Shown here piece after piece: positions 33,151 to 42,004 of a stretch of 64,000 bases of DNA. Source of the stretch: Enterobacteriaceae bacterium (GTDB lineage: Bacteria > Pseudomonadota > Gammaproteobacteria > Enterobacterales > Enterobacteriaceae). The notes beneath the pieces were generated by a model. That model searched no databases. It was not told the origin of the DNA and worked only from the letters and a program-made list of their open reading frames with translations. Position 1 is the stretch's first letter. Every line of letters begins with the position of its first letter. The position numbers were made by a program, and so were the translations under genes. The stretch spans positions 186,001 through 250,000 of the forward strand of contig CABIZV010000007.1 in the NCBI GenBank assembly GCA_902363335.1. The letters run 5' to 3'.

Positions 33151-34232
33151 TGCAGCCGTTTGGTGTACTTGACCGCTATATCGGCAAGACGATATTTACC
33201 ACCATCATGATGACTTTGTTCATGTTGGTGTCGTTGTCCGGCATCATCAAGTTTGTCGACCAGTTGAAAAAGGCCGGGCAGGGCAGCTATGACGCGATGG
33301 GCGCCGGGCTATATACGATTCTGAGCGCGCCAAAAGATGTGCAGATCTTCTTCCCGATGGCGGCACTGTTAGGTGCGCTGCTGGGGCTGGGGATGCTGGC
33401 TCAGCGCAGTGAACTGGTGGTGATGCAGGCTTCCGGCTTCACGCGTATGCAGGTGGCGCTGGCGGTGATGAAAACCGCTATCCCACTGGTATTGCTGACC
33501 ATGGCAATGGGCGAGTGGGTTGCGCCGCAGGGTGAGCAGATGGCGCGTAACTACCGCGCCCAGCAGATGTACGGCGGCTCGCTGCTGTCGACGCAGCAGG
33601 GGATGTGGGCCAAAGACGGTCACAACTTTGTCTACATTGAGCGAGTGAAGGGCAACGATGAGCTGGGTGGTGTGAGTATTTACGCATTCAACGACCAACG
33701 TCGCTTGCAGTCCGTCCGCTATGCGGCGAGCGCGAAGTTTGATGATGCCCAGAAAGTATGGCGACTGTCGCAGGTCGATGAGTCTAACCTGAGCGATCCA
33801 AAACAGATTACCGGTACGCAGACGGTGAGCGGCACCTGGAAAACCACCCTGACGCCGGACAAATTGGGCGTGGTGGCGCTAGACCCGGATGCATTGTCCA
33901 TCAGCGGCTTGCATAACTACGTGAAGTATCTGAAGGCCAGTGGCCAGGACCCTGGACGCTACCAGCTGAATATGTGGAGCAAAATCTTCCAGCCGCTTTC
34001 CGTGGCGGTGATGATGCTGATGGCGCTGTCGTTCATCTTCGGCCCGCTGCGTAGCGTGGCGATGGGCGTGCGCGTGGTGACGGGGATTAGCTTTGGTTTT
34101 GTGTTCTACGTGCTTGACCAGATCTTCGGGCCGCTGACCCTGGTTTACGGCATTCCGCCGATTATCGGGGCATTGCTGCCAAGCGCCAGCTTCTTCCTGA
34201 TAAGCCTGTGGCTAATGACACGAAAAGCCTGA
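33150..34232 (+). CDS. lptG: LPS export ABC transporter permease LptG
   Basis: This 360-residue partner of LptF has the same six-span plus periplasmic-domain plan. Coupling-helix features are MQASGFTRMQVALAV and the C-terminal SMLPSASFFLISLWLM-type region. It is translated from the ATG overlapping the lptF stop codon, giving equal stoichiometry. An intrinsic terminator follows 17 nt after the stop. Confidence 0.98.
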   Translation: MQPFGVLDRYIGKTIFTTIMMTLFMLVSLSGIIKFVDQLKKAGQGSYDAMGAGLYTILSAPKDVQIFFPMAALLGALLGLGMLAQRSELVVMQASGFTRMQVALAVMKTAIPLVLLTMAMGEWVAPQGEQMARNYRAQQMYGGSLLSTQQGMWAKDGHNFVYIERVKGNDELGGVSIYAFNDQRRLQSVRYAASAKFDDAQKVWRLSQVDESNLSDPKQITGTQTVSGTWKTTLTPDKLGVVALDPDALSISGLHNYVKYLKASGQDPGRYQLNMWSKIFQPLSVAVMMLMALSFIFGPLRSVAMGVRVVTGISFGFVFYVLDQIFGPLTLVYGIPPIIGALLPSASFFLISLWLMTRKA

Positions 34233-34248
34233 TATCTCTGTAATCTAG

Positions 34249-34280
34249 CCCGGCCGAGCAACGCGACGCCGGGTTTTTTT
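34249..34280 (+). terminator. Intrinsic terminator of lptFG
   Basis: CCCGGC-(13 nt loop)-GCCGGG followed by TTTTTTT, starting 17 nt past the lptG stop codon. Confidence 0.88.
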
Positions 34281-34359
34281 ATGCCTGTAGTTTGAGGAAG
34301 ATTATTGGCGCTGAGCGGTTCCCGGGGGTCACATGCGTTCGCCCGGGCTACCGGTGGGT

Positions 34360-34510
34360 GTAGGCCGGATAAGGCGAAGCCGCCATCCGGCAATGTGCGC
34401 GATTATGCCTGATGGCGCTACGCTTATCAGGCCTACGAGTTGCAGGTGTTCACAGTATCTACGATATGGATTTGTAGGCCGGATAAGGCGTTTACGCCGC
34501 CATCCGGCAA
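34360..34510. repeat. REP elements between lptG and yjgR
   Basis: A full BIME (34360-34438) and a second single REP (34473-34510) share the GTAGGCCGGATAAGGCG arm. They occupy the gap between two convergent genes. Confidence 0.88.
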
Positions 34511-34528
34511 TGGTTGATGTACTGCGTC

Positions 34529-36031
34529 TTAGCGACGTCTTCCACCAAGCAAACTACCCAGCATGCCGCGCACAATCTGATTCGTTACCTGACGCACCGC
34601 GCTTTTCGCCGCCGTTTGTACCAACCCATCGTGCTTGCCGCCGCGCGGCCCGGTGGTGCCAAAAATAATGTCTTTCAGCCCACCCAGCAGGCCGCCATCA
34701 TCGGCACTTTGCTGGCCTTTGGCCGGCGGTGCATCTGCCTGACCCGCACTGTTCTCGACGCCTTTTTGCAGCATCTCAAACGCCGATTCCCGGTCCACCT
34801 CATCCTCATACTTGCCGTACAGCGGCGAGTTATTGATAAGCCCGTTGCGCTCATCGTCCGTCACCGGCCCCATCCGCGAGTCAGGCGCAATCACCATCGC
34901 CCGCTGAACAATCGACGGACTGCCTTTCTCATCAAGGAAGGAGACTAACGCCTCGCCGGTGCCTAGCTCCTGAATGGCCTGTTCGGTATTAAACGCCGGG
35001 TTTGCCCGCATGGTCTGCGCCGCCGTTTTCACCGCTTTCTGATCTTTAGGGGTGAAAGCACGCAGCGCATGCTGCACGCGGTTGCCCAACTGGCCGAGTA
35101 CCGCATCGGGGATATCTGACGGATTCTGCGACACAAAATAGACCCCGACGCCTTTCGAACGTATCAGGCGGATCACCTGCTCGATTTTATCCAGCAGCAC
35201 CTGCGGCGCGTCGCTAAACAGCAGGTGCGCTTCATCAAAGAAGAACACCAGTTTCGGCTTATCCAGATCGCCCACTTCCGGTAACTGCTCGTACAGCTCA
35301 GAGAGCATCCACAGCAGGCTGGCGGCGTACAGCTTCGGCATCTGGTAGAGCTTTTCGGCGCTGAGGATATTGATGATGCCTTTGCCGTTGCTGTCGGTAC
35401 GCATCCAGTCTTTGATGTCCAGCATCGGTTCGCCAAAGAAGTGCTCGGCGCCTTGCTGTTCCAGCGTCAGCAGCCCGCGCTGGATGGCCCCCACCGAGGC
35501 GGTGCTGATATTGCCGTACTGATTCTGGAAGGATTTTGCGTTATCGCCGATATACTGGGTGATGGCGCGCAGGTCTTTAAAGTCCAGCAGCAGCAAGCCC
35601 TGATCGTCAGCGATACGGAAGATAATATTGAGCACCCCGGACTGCACCTCGTTGAGGTTAAGCAGACGTGCCAGCAGCAGCGGCCCGAGGTCGGACACGG
35701 TGGCGCGCACCGGATGGCCTTTCTCGCCGAAGATATCCCACACCACCACCGGGTTCGCATGCGGCTCCCAGTCGGTAACGCCGATATTATTCAGCCGCGC
35801 CAGCAGCTTCTCAGAAGCCACGCCTTCCTTCGCAATACCGGTCAGGTCACCTTTGACATCCGCCATAAACACCGGCACACCAATTTCCGAGAACGACTCC
35901 GCCAGCTTTTGCAGGGTCACGGTCTTACCCGTCCCCGTGGCGCCGGTAATCAGCCCGTGGCGGTTTGCCATATTGGAAAGTAAAACCAGCTGTGTGTCCT
36001 GGGTGCGTGCTATTAGCAAAGGTGTGCTCAT
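34529..36031 (-). CDS. yjgR: DUF853 family P-loop ATPase YjgR
   Basis: This 500-residue protein resembles HerA-like ATPases. Walker A is GATGTGKTVTLQKL near residue 30 and Walker B is LVFFFDEAHLLF near 260. The C-terminal region is basic and glycine-rich (GGLKDIIFGTTGPRGGKHDG ... GSLLGGRRR). E. coli YjgR has the same length and is uncharacterised. In K-12 the idn genes come next, but here ahr follows after about 200 nt. Confidence 0.95.
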   Translation of the reverse strand: MSTPLLIARTQDTQLVLLSNMANRHGLITGATGTGKTVTLQKLAESFSEIGVPVFMADVKGDLTGIAKEGVASEKLLARLNNIGVTDWEPHANPVVVWDIFGEKGHPVRATVSDLGPLLLARLLNLNEVQSGVLNIIFRIADDQGLLLLDFKDLRAITQYIGDNAKSFQNQYGNISTASVGAIQRGLLTLEQQGAEHFFGEPMLDIKDWMRTDSNGKGIINILSAEKLYQMPKLYAASLLWMLSELYEQLPEVGDLDKPKLVFFFDEAHLLFSDAPQVLLDKIEQVIRLIRSKGVGVYFVSQNPSDIPDAVLGQLGNRVQHALRAFTPKDQKAVKTAAQTMRANPAFNTEQAIQELGTGEALVSFLDEKGSPSIVQRAMVIAPDSRMGPVTDDERNGLINNSPLYGKYEDEVDRESAFEMLQKGVENSAGQADAPPAKGQQSADDGGLLGGLKDIIFGTTGPRGGKHDGLVQTAAKSAVRQVTNQIVRGMLGSLLGGRRR

Positions 36032-36202
36032 GGGTAATCCTCCATTTATTCTGCGTCGAGTATAGGCAAAACGGCGGCATTGCGATGCAGGAAATTGTCC
36101 AGATTGCGCGGAATTTTCCAGTATTAGCGAGGTGTTGCAGTGGGATGACTTATTTCTGGAAGACGATATCCAACTGGAGATTCAGACGGGCCGATAAAGA
36201 AC

Positions 36203-36224
36203 CGGCGGCAGAGCGCCGCCGGAT
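36203..36224. terminator. GC-rich hairpin downstream of ahr
   Basis: CCGGCGGC-AGA-GCGCCGCCGG forms a strong stem 6 nt beyond the ahr stop codon. There is no U-run, so it is a probable end or REP-type structure. Confidence 0.5.
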
Positions 36225-36229
36225 AAACA

Positions 36230-37249
36230 TCAGGAGTCGGCTTTCAGCACCACGCGGTAGCGGGCTTTGCCGTCACGCACGTGCTGGATGGCGTCGTTAA
36301 TTTTTGACATCGGGAACAGTTCGGTAATCGGTGCTACCTTGCTGCGCCCGGCAAACTTCATCAGCTTGCGCAGTTCAGACGGGTTACCCGTCGCCGAACC
36401 GGAGATGCTGCGGTCGCCGCCAATCAGCGTAAACGCCGGCACCGGCAGCGGAGTCAGCACCGCGCCGACCGTATGGAAGTTGCCGCCCGAAGCCAGCGCT
36501 TCGAAGTACGGCTGCCAGTCCAGGTCGACGTTGACGGTGTTGATGATAAGGTCAAACTGACCCGCCAGCGCTTTCAGTGCTTCCTGCGAACGGCTGTTCA
36601 CCACGTGGTCAGCACCCATCGCGCGCACTTCCTGCTCTTTCGACGGATTGGAGCTAAAGGCCGTCACCTCTGCCCCCATCGCCCGCAGCAGCTTAATGGC
36701 GATATGCCCCAGCCCACCAATCCCAATCACCCCCACGCGGCTGGTGGCGGTCACATGATGCATCAGCAGCGGTTTAAACACGGTGATGCCACCGCACAGC
36801 ATAGGGCCTGCGGTTTCGATATCAATGCTGTCTGGCAGCGGAATAACCCATTGCCAGTCGGCACGCAGCTTATCGGCAAAGCCACCGTGGTTCAGGATGG
36901 TCGGCACCGATCCGCCGGTACAGTTAATCTGGTTGCCGTCGATACAGGCATCGCAGTGGCCGCAGCTTCGCGCCGTCCAGCCAATGCCCACGCGCTGACC
37001 AATCTTCAGGCCCTTGCTCTGCGCAGCGCTGCCCAGCGCCACCACATGACCAATCACCTCATGGCCCGCAACCAGCGGATACTGCGACATGCCCCATTCG
37101 TTGTCGATCATCGACAGGTCCGAGTGGCAGATCCCGCAGTAATCTACCTTCACCTCAACGTCTTCCGGCAGCAGTTCACCGGCATCGTATTCCCAGACTT
37201 CCAGTTCCGCTCCGGCATTCTTGGCGGCGTAGCTTTTTATAATGGACAT
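36230..37249 (-). CDS. ahr: NADPH-dependent aldehyde reductase Ahr
   Basis: This 339-residue zinc-dependent medium-chain dehydrogenase equals E. coli Ahr (YjgB). Catalytic zinc ligands are in GICHSDLSM and AGHEVIGHVVALG. Structural zinc cysteines are in SCGHCDACIDGNQINC, and the Rossmann loop is IGIGGLGHIAIKLLRAMG. It reduces a broad range of aldehydes to alcohols. It is followed on the same strand by yjgR after the hairpin at 36203-36224. Confidence 0.95.
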   Translation of the reverse strand: MSIIKSYAAKNAGAELEVWEYDAGELLPEDVEVKVDYCGICHSDLSMIDNEWGMSQYPLVAGHEVIGHVVALGSAAQSKGLKIGQRVGIGWTARSCGHCDACIDGNQINCTGGSVPTILNHGGFADKLRADWQWVIPLPDSIDIETAGPMLCGGITVFKPLLMHHVTATSRVGVIGIGGLGHIAIKLLRAMGAEVTAFSSNPSKEQEVRAMGADHVVNSRSQEALKALAGQFDLIINTVNVDLDWQPYFEALASGGNFHTVGAVLTPLPVPAFTLIGGDRSISGSATGNPSELRKLMKFAGRSKVAPITELFPMSKINDAIQHVRDGKARYRVVLKADS

Positions 37250-37316
37250 CGTGATTCTCTTTGGTGTGGTGTTGAACTGAGAGTGTAGAGCATGTGGGGA
37301 GGGGGCGCTTGGCGGT

Positions 37317-37898
37317 TTATGGGCTTTTCACCAGCAATGCATTGAGCCACATTTCCGTGCGCTCCGGCCGTTTGTCCTCGGTAATCCAGTGGCGGATCAG
37401 CGTGATATCGGTCAGCGGCGTCAGCAATGCTTCCAGCGCGTGCTCATTGAGATCGGTAAAGTGACGCCCCTCTTTAATGCGCTCGCCATCGCCATATTTA
37501 AACGACACATACCACACGCCGTCGGGCTTCAGCGCTTGTGCTAGCCTCTCCATCGCCTCCGGCAATGCCTGCATCCTAACGTGCAGCAGCGAGGCGCAGC
37601 ACCAGATACCGTTGTAGCGTGCGGTTGCGTCCACATCGCTAAAGGTCATTTGCCTTACCGGAAGACCGGTGTGCTGTGTTGCGAGCGCGACCATTTCCGC
37701 GGTCGCGTCGAATGCCTCAACCGCATAACCCCGTTGCAGGAACGCTTTGCTATCGCGCCCGGAACCGCAACCGGCATCAAGTATTCGACCACCCGCCGGT
37801 ATGCGTTCCAGGAAAGGGGCATAAAGTGAAGCCATATCGACATTGACCGTTGCGCTGAAAAAGTCCTGCGCGTGGCGCTGATAGTATTTGAGCGTCAT
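37317..37898 (-). CDS. Class I SAM-dependent methyltransferase
   Basis: This 193-residue Rossmann-fold protein has SAM motif I ILDAGCGSGRDSKAFLQRG (about 45-63) and motif II YAVEAFDATAEMVALA. There is no NPPY/DPPY motif, so it is not an ordinary DNA amino-methyltransferase. The plan fits UbiG/TehB-like methyltransferases acting on small molecules or proteins. The start ATG 37898 overlaps the upstream gene's TGA by one base (TGATG), giving strict coupling to an HNH nuclease. The frame extends upstream within that gene, but that extension is rejected. The substrate is unknown. Confidence 0.85.
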   Translation of the reverse strand: MTLKYYQRHAQDFFSATVNVDMASLYAPFLERIPAGGRILDAGCGSGRDSKAFLQRGYAVEAFDATAEMVALATQHTGLPVRQMTFSDVDATARYNGIWCCASLLHVRMQALPEAMERLAQALKPDGVWYVSFKYGDGERIKEGRHFTDLNEHALEALLTPLTDITLIRHWITEDKRPERTEMWLNALLVKSP

Positions 37899-38911
37899 CA
37901 GAGTGTATCCGTCCCTTGTGCGGTGGGTTCCCATTGGTGGAAGAGGATCTTTAGCGCGTCATTCCAGCTGGTTGCCAGGAATTTATCGCGCTGCGCCGTA
38001 GCGGTGCCGGTCTGGCGGATAAGCGTTTCACGCAGCGGCAAATGGCTGTTGATGAAATACTCATTTCTATCGCGCAGGCGTTCAAGCAGTTTACGCGACG
38101 GCAGGCGAGCGAACTTACCTTTCTCCCCGCGATTGCACTCCTGACATGCCAGCACCAGATTCCAGACACCATCAACATTGCGCACCTGCCCGCGCGCTTT
38201 CCACGGGATAAAGTGGTCGACATCGGCGAACTGCGCATCGCCCGGTTGTAGGCTGATGGGCGCAAAGCAGTAGAAGCAGCGCCCCTTCTGGTAGCCATTC
38301 AGGCTATCGCGACAGCTGGAGATGGCAACCCGCCGATCGCTGTTACGACTAAACAGCATCTGATCGCTATCGTCATATTCCACGTTAATAAGCTGGCTGG
38401 AGATATTCATCGCCCATGCCTGTTCCACCAGATTCCAGCGCGCATCCGTTTCAAAGCTGAGGTTGTGATACTGCTGACGCTCGCCCAGACGGTAGAAGTT
38501 CTCCGTCATCCGAATGCCTTTATGGGTTTTGCGCTCATCGATGAAAAAGCGCTTGTCGATCTCGCCCTGATTCACGTTGTGAAAGGCATCAATCACGTTA
38601 TTAAAACCCTGACGTACGGTTATGGCGGTGAGGTCATCGCGGCTGATTTCGCCTGCATTGAACTGCGCGCAGGCGGCAATAAACTGGCTACTGCGCGAAG
38701 TTATCTGCTTTGGCGCGTGCTTCAGATGGCGACACAGATGCTCGCTGAACGGCACCGCCAGATCGTCGAGCAGGATCAGATCGCTACCGTTCGGCTTGAT
38801 ATCGTACAACGCGTGCGCGAGGGCGAATTTATAGGACGCGACATTTTTGCCAAAGAGAATAATCCCGCGCCAGTAGTTCTCCAGCGTCGGTTCAACCTGA
38901 TAGAAACGCAT
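37898..38911 (-). CDS. HNH endonuclease domain protein
   Basis: This 337-residue protein has a novel N-terminal helical region (1-220) and a C-terminal zinc-HNH domain. CFYC and CQEC form the zinc pairs, with DVDHFIPWKARGQ supplying the catalytic His and NLVLACQECNRGEKG the Asn and final part. It opens MRFYQVEPTLENYW at 38911, with GTGTCCTGAGATC-type upstream sequence and no strong ribosome site. It is translationally coupled to the following methyltransferase. The context beside a tRNA integration hotspot suggests a defence or modification pair, but no system name can be given. Confidence 0.82.
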   Translation of the reverse strand: MRFYQVEPTLENYWRGIILFGKNVASYKFALAHALYDIKPNGSDLILLDDLAVPFSEHLCRHLKHAPKQITSRSSQFIAACAQFNAGEISRDDLTAITVRQGFNNVIDAFHNVNQGEIDKRFFIDERKTHKGIRMTENFYRLGERQQYHNLSFETDARWNLVEQAWAMNISSQLINVEYDDSDQMLFSRNSDRRVAISSCRDSLNGYQKGRCFYCFAPISLQPGDAQFADVDHFIPWKARGQVRNVDGVWNLVLACQECNRGEKGKFARLPSRKLLERLRDRNEYFINSHLPLRETLIRQTGTATAQRDKFLATSWNDALKILFHQWEPTAQGTDTL

Positions 38912-39120
38912 AACGGTGTCCTGAGATCGGGGGATGGCTATTACTGGATTGAGTAACGCGATCTCATAACAAATGCGGGCAAATGTAAACCGACTGGGTC
39001 ACGTTGCATTTTTTTGCGAGGAGGGTTCCAGGAAATGAGGTAACTGTGGGGCTGGGGCGGGGTTTGGCAGAAGAGTCGATGTTTTTTTAGGCACTTAGTC
39101 ATGTGGCGGTGTACTGATGC

Positions 39121-39148
39121 TTGCATGGTGGCGTGCGGTAGGTATAAT
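39121..39148 (+). promoter_or_regulatory. leuX promoter
   Basis: A -35 TTGCAT (39121-39126) and a -10 TATAAT (39143-39148) are separated by 16 bp. They end 29 nt upstream of the mature tRNA 5' end. Confidence 0.78.
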
Positions 39149-39177
39149 CCACAACGTTTTCCGCGTACCTCTTCAGT

Positions 39178-39262
39178 GCCGAAGTGGCGAAATCGGTAGA
39201 CGCAGTTGATTCAAAATCAACCGTAGAAATACGTGCCGGTTCGAGTCCGGCCTTCGGCACCA
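39178..39262 (+). tRNA. leuX: tRNA-Leu (anticodon CAA)
   Basis: This 85-nt class II tRNA has acceptor arms GCCGAAG and CTTCGGC, a CAA anticodon in TTGATTCAAAATCAA, a variable stem, the T-loop GGTTCGAGTCC and an encoded CCA. It matches E. coli leuX. Its 3' part is the attachment site of the island that follows. Confidence 0.98.
39239..39256 (+). repeat. attL core (island left end)
   Basis: GTTCGAGTCCGGCCTTCG covers the T-loop and 3' acceptor arm of leuX. The same 18 bases recur at 55835-55852. Confidence 0.9.
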
Positions 39263-39451
39263 TAAAAAGCTTTTTTCAAGTCTACTAACGTCTACTTTAG
39301 CCCACAAAAACAGTAAGTTAAGCGAGTTTCTGACTTGGCTTAGTCTGTTCACGTCTACTCAATTCCTTGAACATATACCAACCGATGATGGTATAACTGA
39401 TGGTATTCCCGGTTCGATTGATTTTGGTACCAACACTGGAGGTATCAACTG
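39263..39451 (+). promoter_or_regulatory. Integrase upstream region with arm-type repeats
   Basis: GTCTACT occurs three times (39280, 39290, 39353). GATGGTAT occurs twice, 12 bp apart (39387 and 39399). These are candidate binding sites for the integrase or its directionality factor. GGAGG lies 9 nt before the integrase start. Confidence 0.6.
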
Positions 39452-40699
39452 ATGGCTCTCACCGATATCAAAGTTAGGACTACCAAGCCCTCCGACAAAC
39501 CTTTCAAACTCACAGATGGGCAGGGTATGCACCTGCTGATCAACCCCAATGGTTCAAAATACTGGCGACTTCAATACCGTTTCGATGGCAAACAGAAAGT
39601 TTTAGCATTGGGTGTTTATCCAATGGTCTCTCTTGGTGAAGCTCGCAGGAAACGAGATGAGGCCAAAAAGTTGGTATCTGTTGGTATTGATCCTTCTGAG
39701 AAGAAAAAAGCCGACAAGATCGAGCAAAGTGAAGCCCTGACATTCGAGGCTGTCGCAAGGGACTGGCATACTGCCTGTAAAAGGAAATGGTCTGATTCCC
39801 ACAGCGAGAGAGTTCTAAAAAGCATGGAAGATGGTCTCTTTACTACTATTGGTAAAAGAAAAATATCCGAGCTTAATACCAGAGATCTTCTTGCCCCTAT
39901 CAAGGCTGTTGAAGCTTCCGGGCGACTGGAAGTTGCTTCCCGACTACAGCAAAGGACGACGGCAGTAATGCGATATGCTGTCCAGAACGGGCTGATAGAT
40001 TACAACCCTGCTCAGGAAATGGCAGGAGCTATTGCTGTAGCCAAAAGAATCCACAGGCCAGCTTTGCCATTCGAACGATTTTCAGAACTCTTAGAACGAA
40101 TTGATAACTTCAAAGGTAGGAAACTCACGAAGTTAGCCGTAAAGCTGACATTGCTCATTTTTATCCGTTCCAGTGAACTTCGATTCGCAAGATGGTCGGA
40201 GATCGACTTTGAAAATGCGATGTGGACTATCCCTGGAGAACGCGAGCCATTGCTAGGAGTCAAACATTCCCATCGAGGTTCAAAAATGAAGACCCCACAC
40301 CTCGTGCCGTTAAGTCGTCAGGCTTTAGAACTTCTAAAAACCATCAGAGAAATCAGCGGTGAATGCGACCTTGTATTCATTGGCGATCATGATTTCAGAA
40401 AACCTATGAGCGAAAACACAGTGAACAAGGCGCTCAGGTCGATGGGTTATGACACAACCGTTGAGGTATGTGGGCATGGCTTTAGAGCGATGGCTTGTAG
40501 TGCTTTGATCGAGTCAGGAAAGTGGTCGAGAGATGCTGTTGAGAGGCAGATGAGCCATCAGGAGCGGAACTCCGTTCGTGCCGCATACATTCATAAAGCT
40601 GAGCATTTGGACGAGCGTAGGTTGATGTTGCAGTGGTGGGCTGATTATCTTGTGGAAACAACTAAGAGAAGAATTGCACCTTTTGATTTTAATAACTAA
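39452..40699 (+). CDS. P4-type tyrosine recombinase (island integrase)
   Basis: This 415-residue protein has the N-terminal arm-binding DUF4102 domain (LTDIKVRTTKPSDKPFKLTDGQGMHLLINPNGSKYWRLQYRF), a SAM-like core-binding domain and the catalytic domain. Catalytic residues are Arg239 (FIRSSELR), His342 and Arg345 (HGFRA) and Tyr379 (AAYIHK). It is intact, in the standard place beside the tRNA, and should integrate and excise the island at the leuX 18-bp core. ATG 39452 has TGGAGG upstream. Confidence 0.96.
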   Translation: MALTDIKVRTTKPSDKPFKLTDGQGMHLLINPNGSKYWRLQYRFDGKQKVLALGVYPMVSLGEARRKRDEAKKLVSVGIDPSEKKKADKIEQSEALTFEAVARDWHTACKRKWSDSHSERVLKSMEDGLFTTIGKRKISELNTRDLLAPIKAVEASGRLEVASRLQQRTTAVMRYAVQNGLIDYNPAQEMAGAIAVAKRIHRPALPFERFSELLERIDNFKGRKLTKLAVKLTLLIFIRSSELRFARWSEIDFENAMWTIPGEREPLLGVKHSHRGSKMKTPHLVPLSRQALELLKTIREISGECDLVFIGDHDFRKPMSENTVNKALRSMGYDTTVEVCGHGFRAMACSALIESGKWSRDAVERQMSHQERNSVRAAYIHKAEHLDERRLMLQWWADYLVETTKRRIAPFDFNN

Positions 40700-40810
40700 C
40701 TGATTTTTATGAGTAAAATGGCGTATTCAATAACCAATTGAGACGCCATTTTTTTATTTGCGATTTATGTGCTATTACGAAGTAAAACTTTTTACAACGG
40801 AGTGGCATTA

Positions 40811-41680
40811 ATGAAATCTTGGGTAAAAATGAATAGTTGGACATCAGAAGACACCAAAGCAGTGAAAACGTGGTTTGATTTGGACAAATATCGAGAGTTT
40901 GAAAACATTTCTATTAATATGCTTTACCATGAAATATGGGCGAGAACCTATTTTTTCAAACCAGTAATAGAAGAAGGAATGCAGAAAACAGTATTGAAAA
41001 ATTATATGCGGATATTGGATGGTGATCCTTTTCTTATCAAAGAGAAGCACTTAAATTATATGGATGCCGAAAATAAATTATATCAACCCCCATACTTTTT
41101 TATTACTACTGTTGATCGAATAGCAAATATCAGTTTTGATTGTATGAGAAAGGCTTTATTCATTAGAGCAAATACAGAACAATATAAAATTGATTCCACT
41201 ATTGAAAATGAATATATTTCCGAAAAAATTCCTGAACAGTTTCCTACTACGATTATGTTAGAAATCGATCTTGCGGGTGGAAGCGATGATGAGATAGCTG
41301 AGGCCCTGCGAGTATCATTACCACAATGGCGCAAAGTAAAAGGCGTTAAACCTGCACCACTTGATGCAGTCAGATTTGGTTATGGGGCAATAAAAAAATT
41401 AATTAGCTATCGAATTATCCCTATGCTTGATTTGCTCGCATGGTCAGAAAGAAAAAAAGTACTTCTGTCAGACGACAGATTATCTCGATTGCTATACACG
41501 GATGAAGATGATGATAAGGCGATTCGCCAAGGATATCATATAAGAGATGCTGATCGGCCTTTCGCAATGAAAACTGTAGAAATTGATTTTTTAAGGCAAT
41601 TTAACTTTTTTATCAATAAAAATCAGCATGTTAAAGAAATGAGGGTTTCGGATGTTATGAAACTCTCAGACTCTGAGTGA
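40811..41680 (+). CDS. Uncharacterised island protein (DUF6387-like)
   Basis: This 289-residue soluble protein opens MKSWVKMNSWTSEDTKAVKTWFDLDKYREFENIS. That W-x-F-D-L-x-K-Y opening recalls DUF6387 proteins found beside P4-type integrases; this is recollection only. It includes IMLEIDLAGGSDDEIAEALRVSLPQWR, a segment with helix-turn-helix-like spacing. The start at 40811 (GGAG 9 nt upstream) is preferred; the frame is open to 40769. It is AT-rich like the rest of the island. Function unknown; a regulatory role is a guess from position. Confidence 0.7.
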   Translation: MKSWVKMNSWTSEDTKAVKTWFDLDKYREFENISINMLYHEIWARTYFFKPVIEEGMQKTVLKNYMRILDGDPFLIKEKHLNYMDAENKLYQPPYFFITTVDRIANISFDCMRKALFIRANTEQYKIDSTIENEYISEKIPEQFPTTIMLEIDLAGGSDDEIAEALRVSLPQWRKVKGVKPAPLDAVRFGYGAIKKLISYRIIPMLDLLAWSERKKVLLSDDRLSRLLYTDEDDDKAIRQGYHIRDADRPFAMKTVEIDFLRQFNFFINKNQHVKEMRVSDVMKLSDSE

Positions 41681-41800
41681 TATGAATCTCCAGAGACTCA
41701 TAGTTTCGAGCCAGGGATGGCTCTGATGTTCGTAATCTCGCTTCATCCATTCGAAATTCATTTGTACTGTAGCCCTGTAGACACAACAGAGGACATACAT

Positions 41801-42004
41801 ATGGAAAATCAAGCTCGTCTCATCCGTTTACCAGAAGTTATGAAGAAAACTGGATTTGGTAAAGCGTGGATCTATCGTCTTATCAGCCAAAATCGGTTCC
41901 CACAGCCAGTAAAGATCGGTATTCGTGCTACCGCTTTTGTAGAAAGCGAAATCGATGAATGGATTCAATTAATTATCGAAAATTCAAGAAAGCATGTCGC
42001 TTAA
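41801..42004 (+). CDS. AlpA family transcriptional regulator
   Basis: This 67-residue winged-HTH protein reads RLIRLPEVMKKTGFGKAWIYRLISQNRFPQPVKIG, the classic AlpA/P4 Vis pattern, followed by AFVESEIDEWIQ. ATG 41801 is preceded by AGAGGA; a longer frame from 41717 has no ribosome site. In P4-like elements such proteins act as excisionase or activate the integrase, so this is a candidate directionality factor for the island. Confidence 0.9.
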   Translation: MENQARLIRLPEVMKKTGFGKAWIYRLISQNRFPQPVKIGIRATAFVESEIDEWIQLIIENSRKHVA

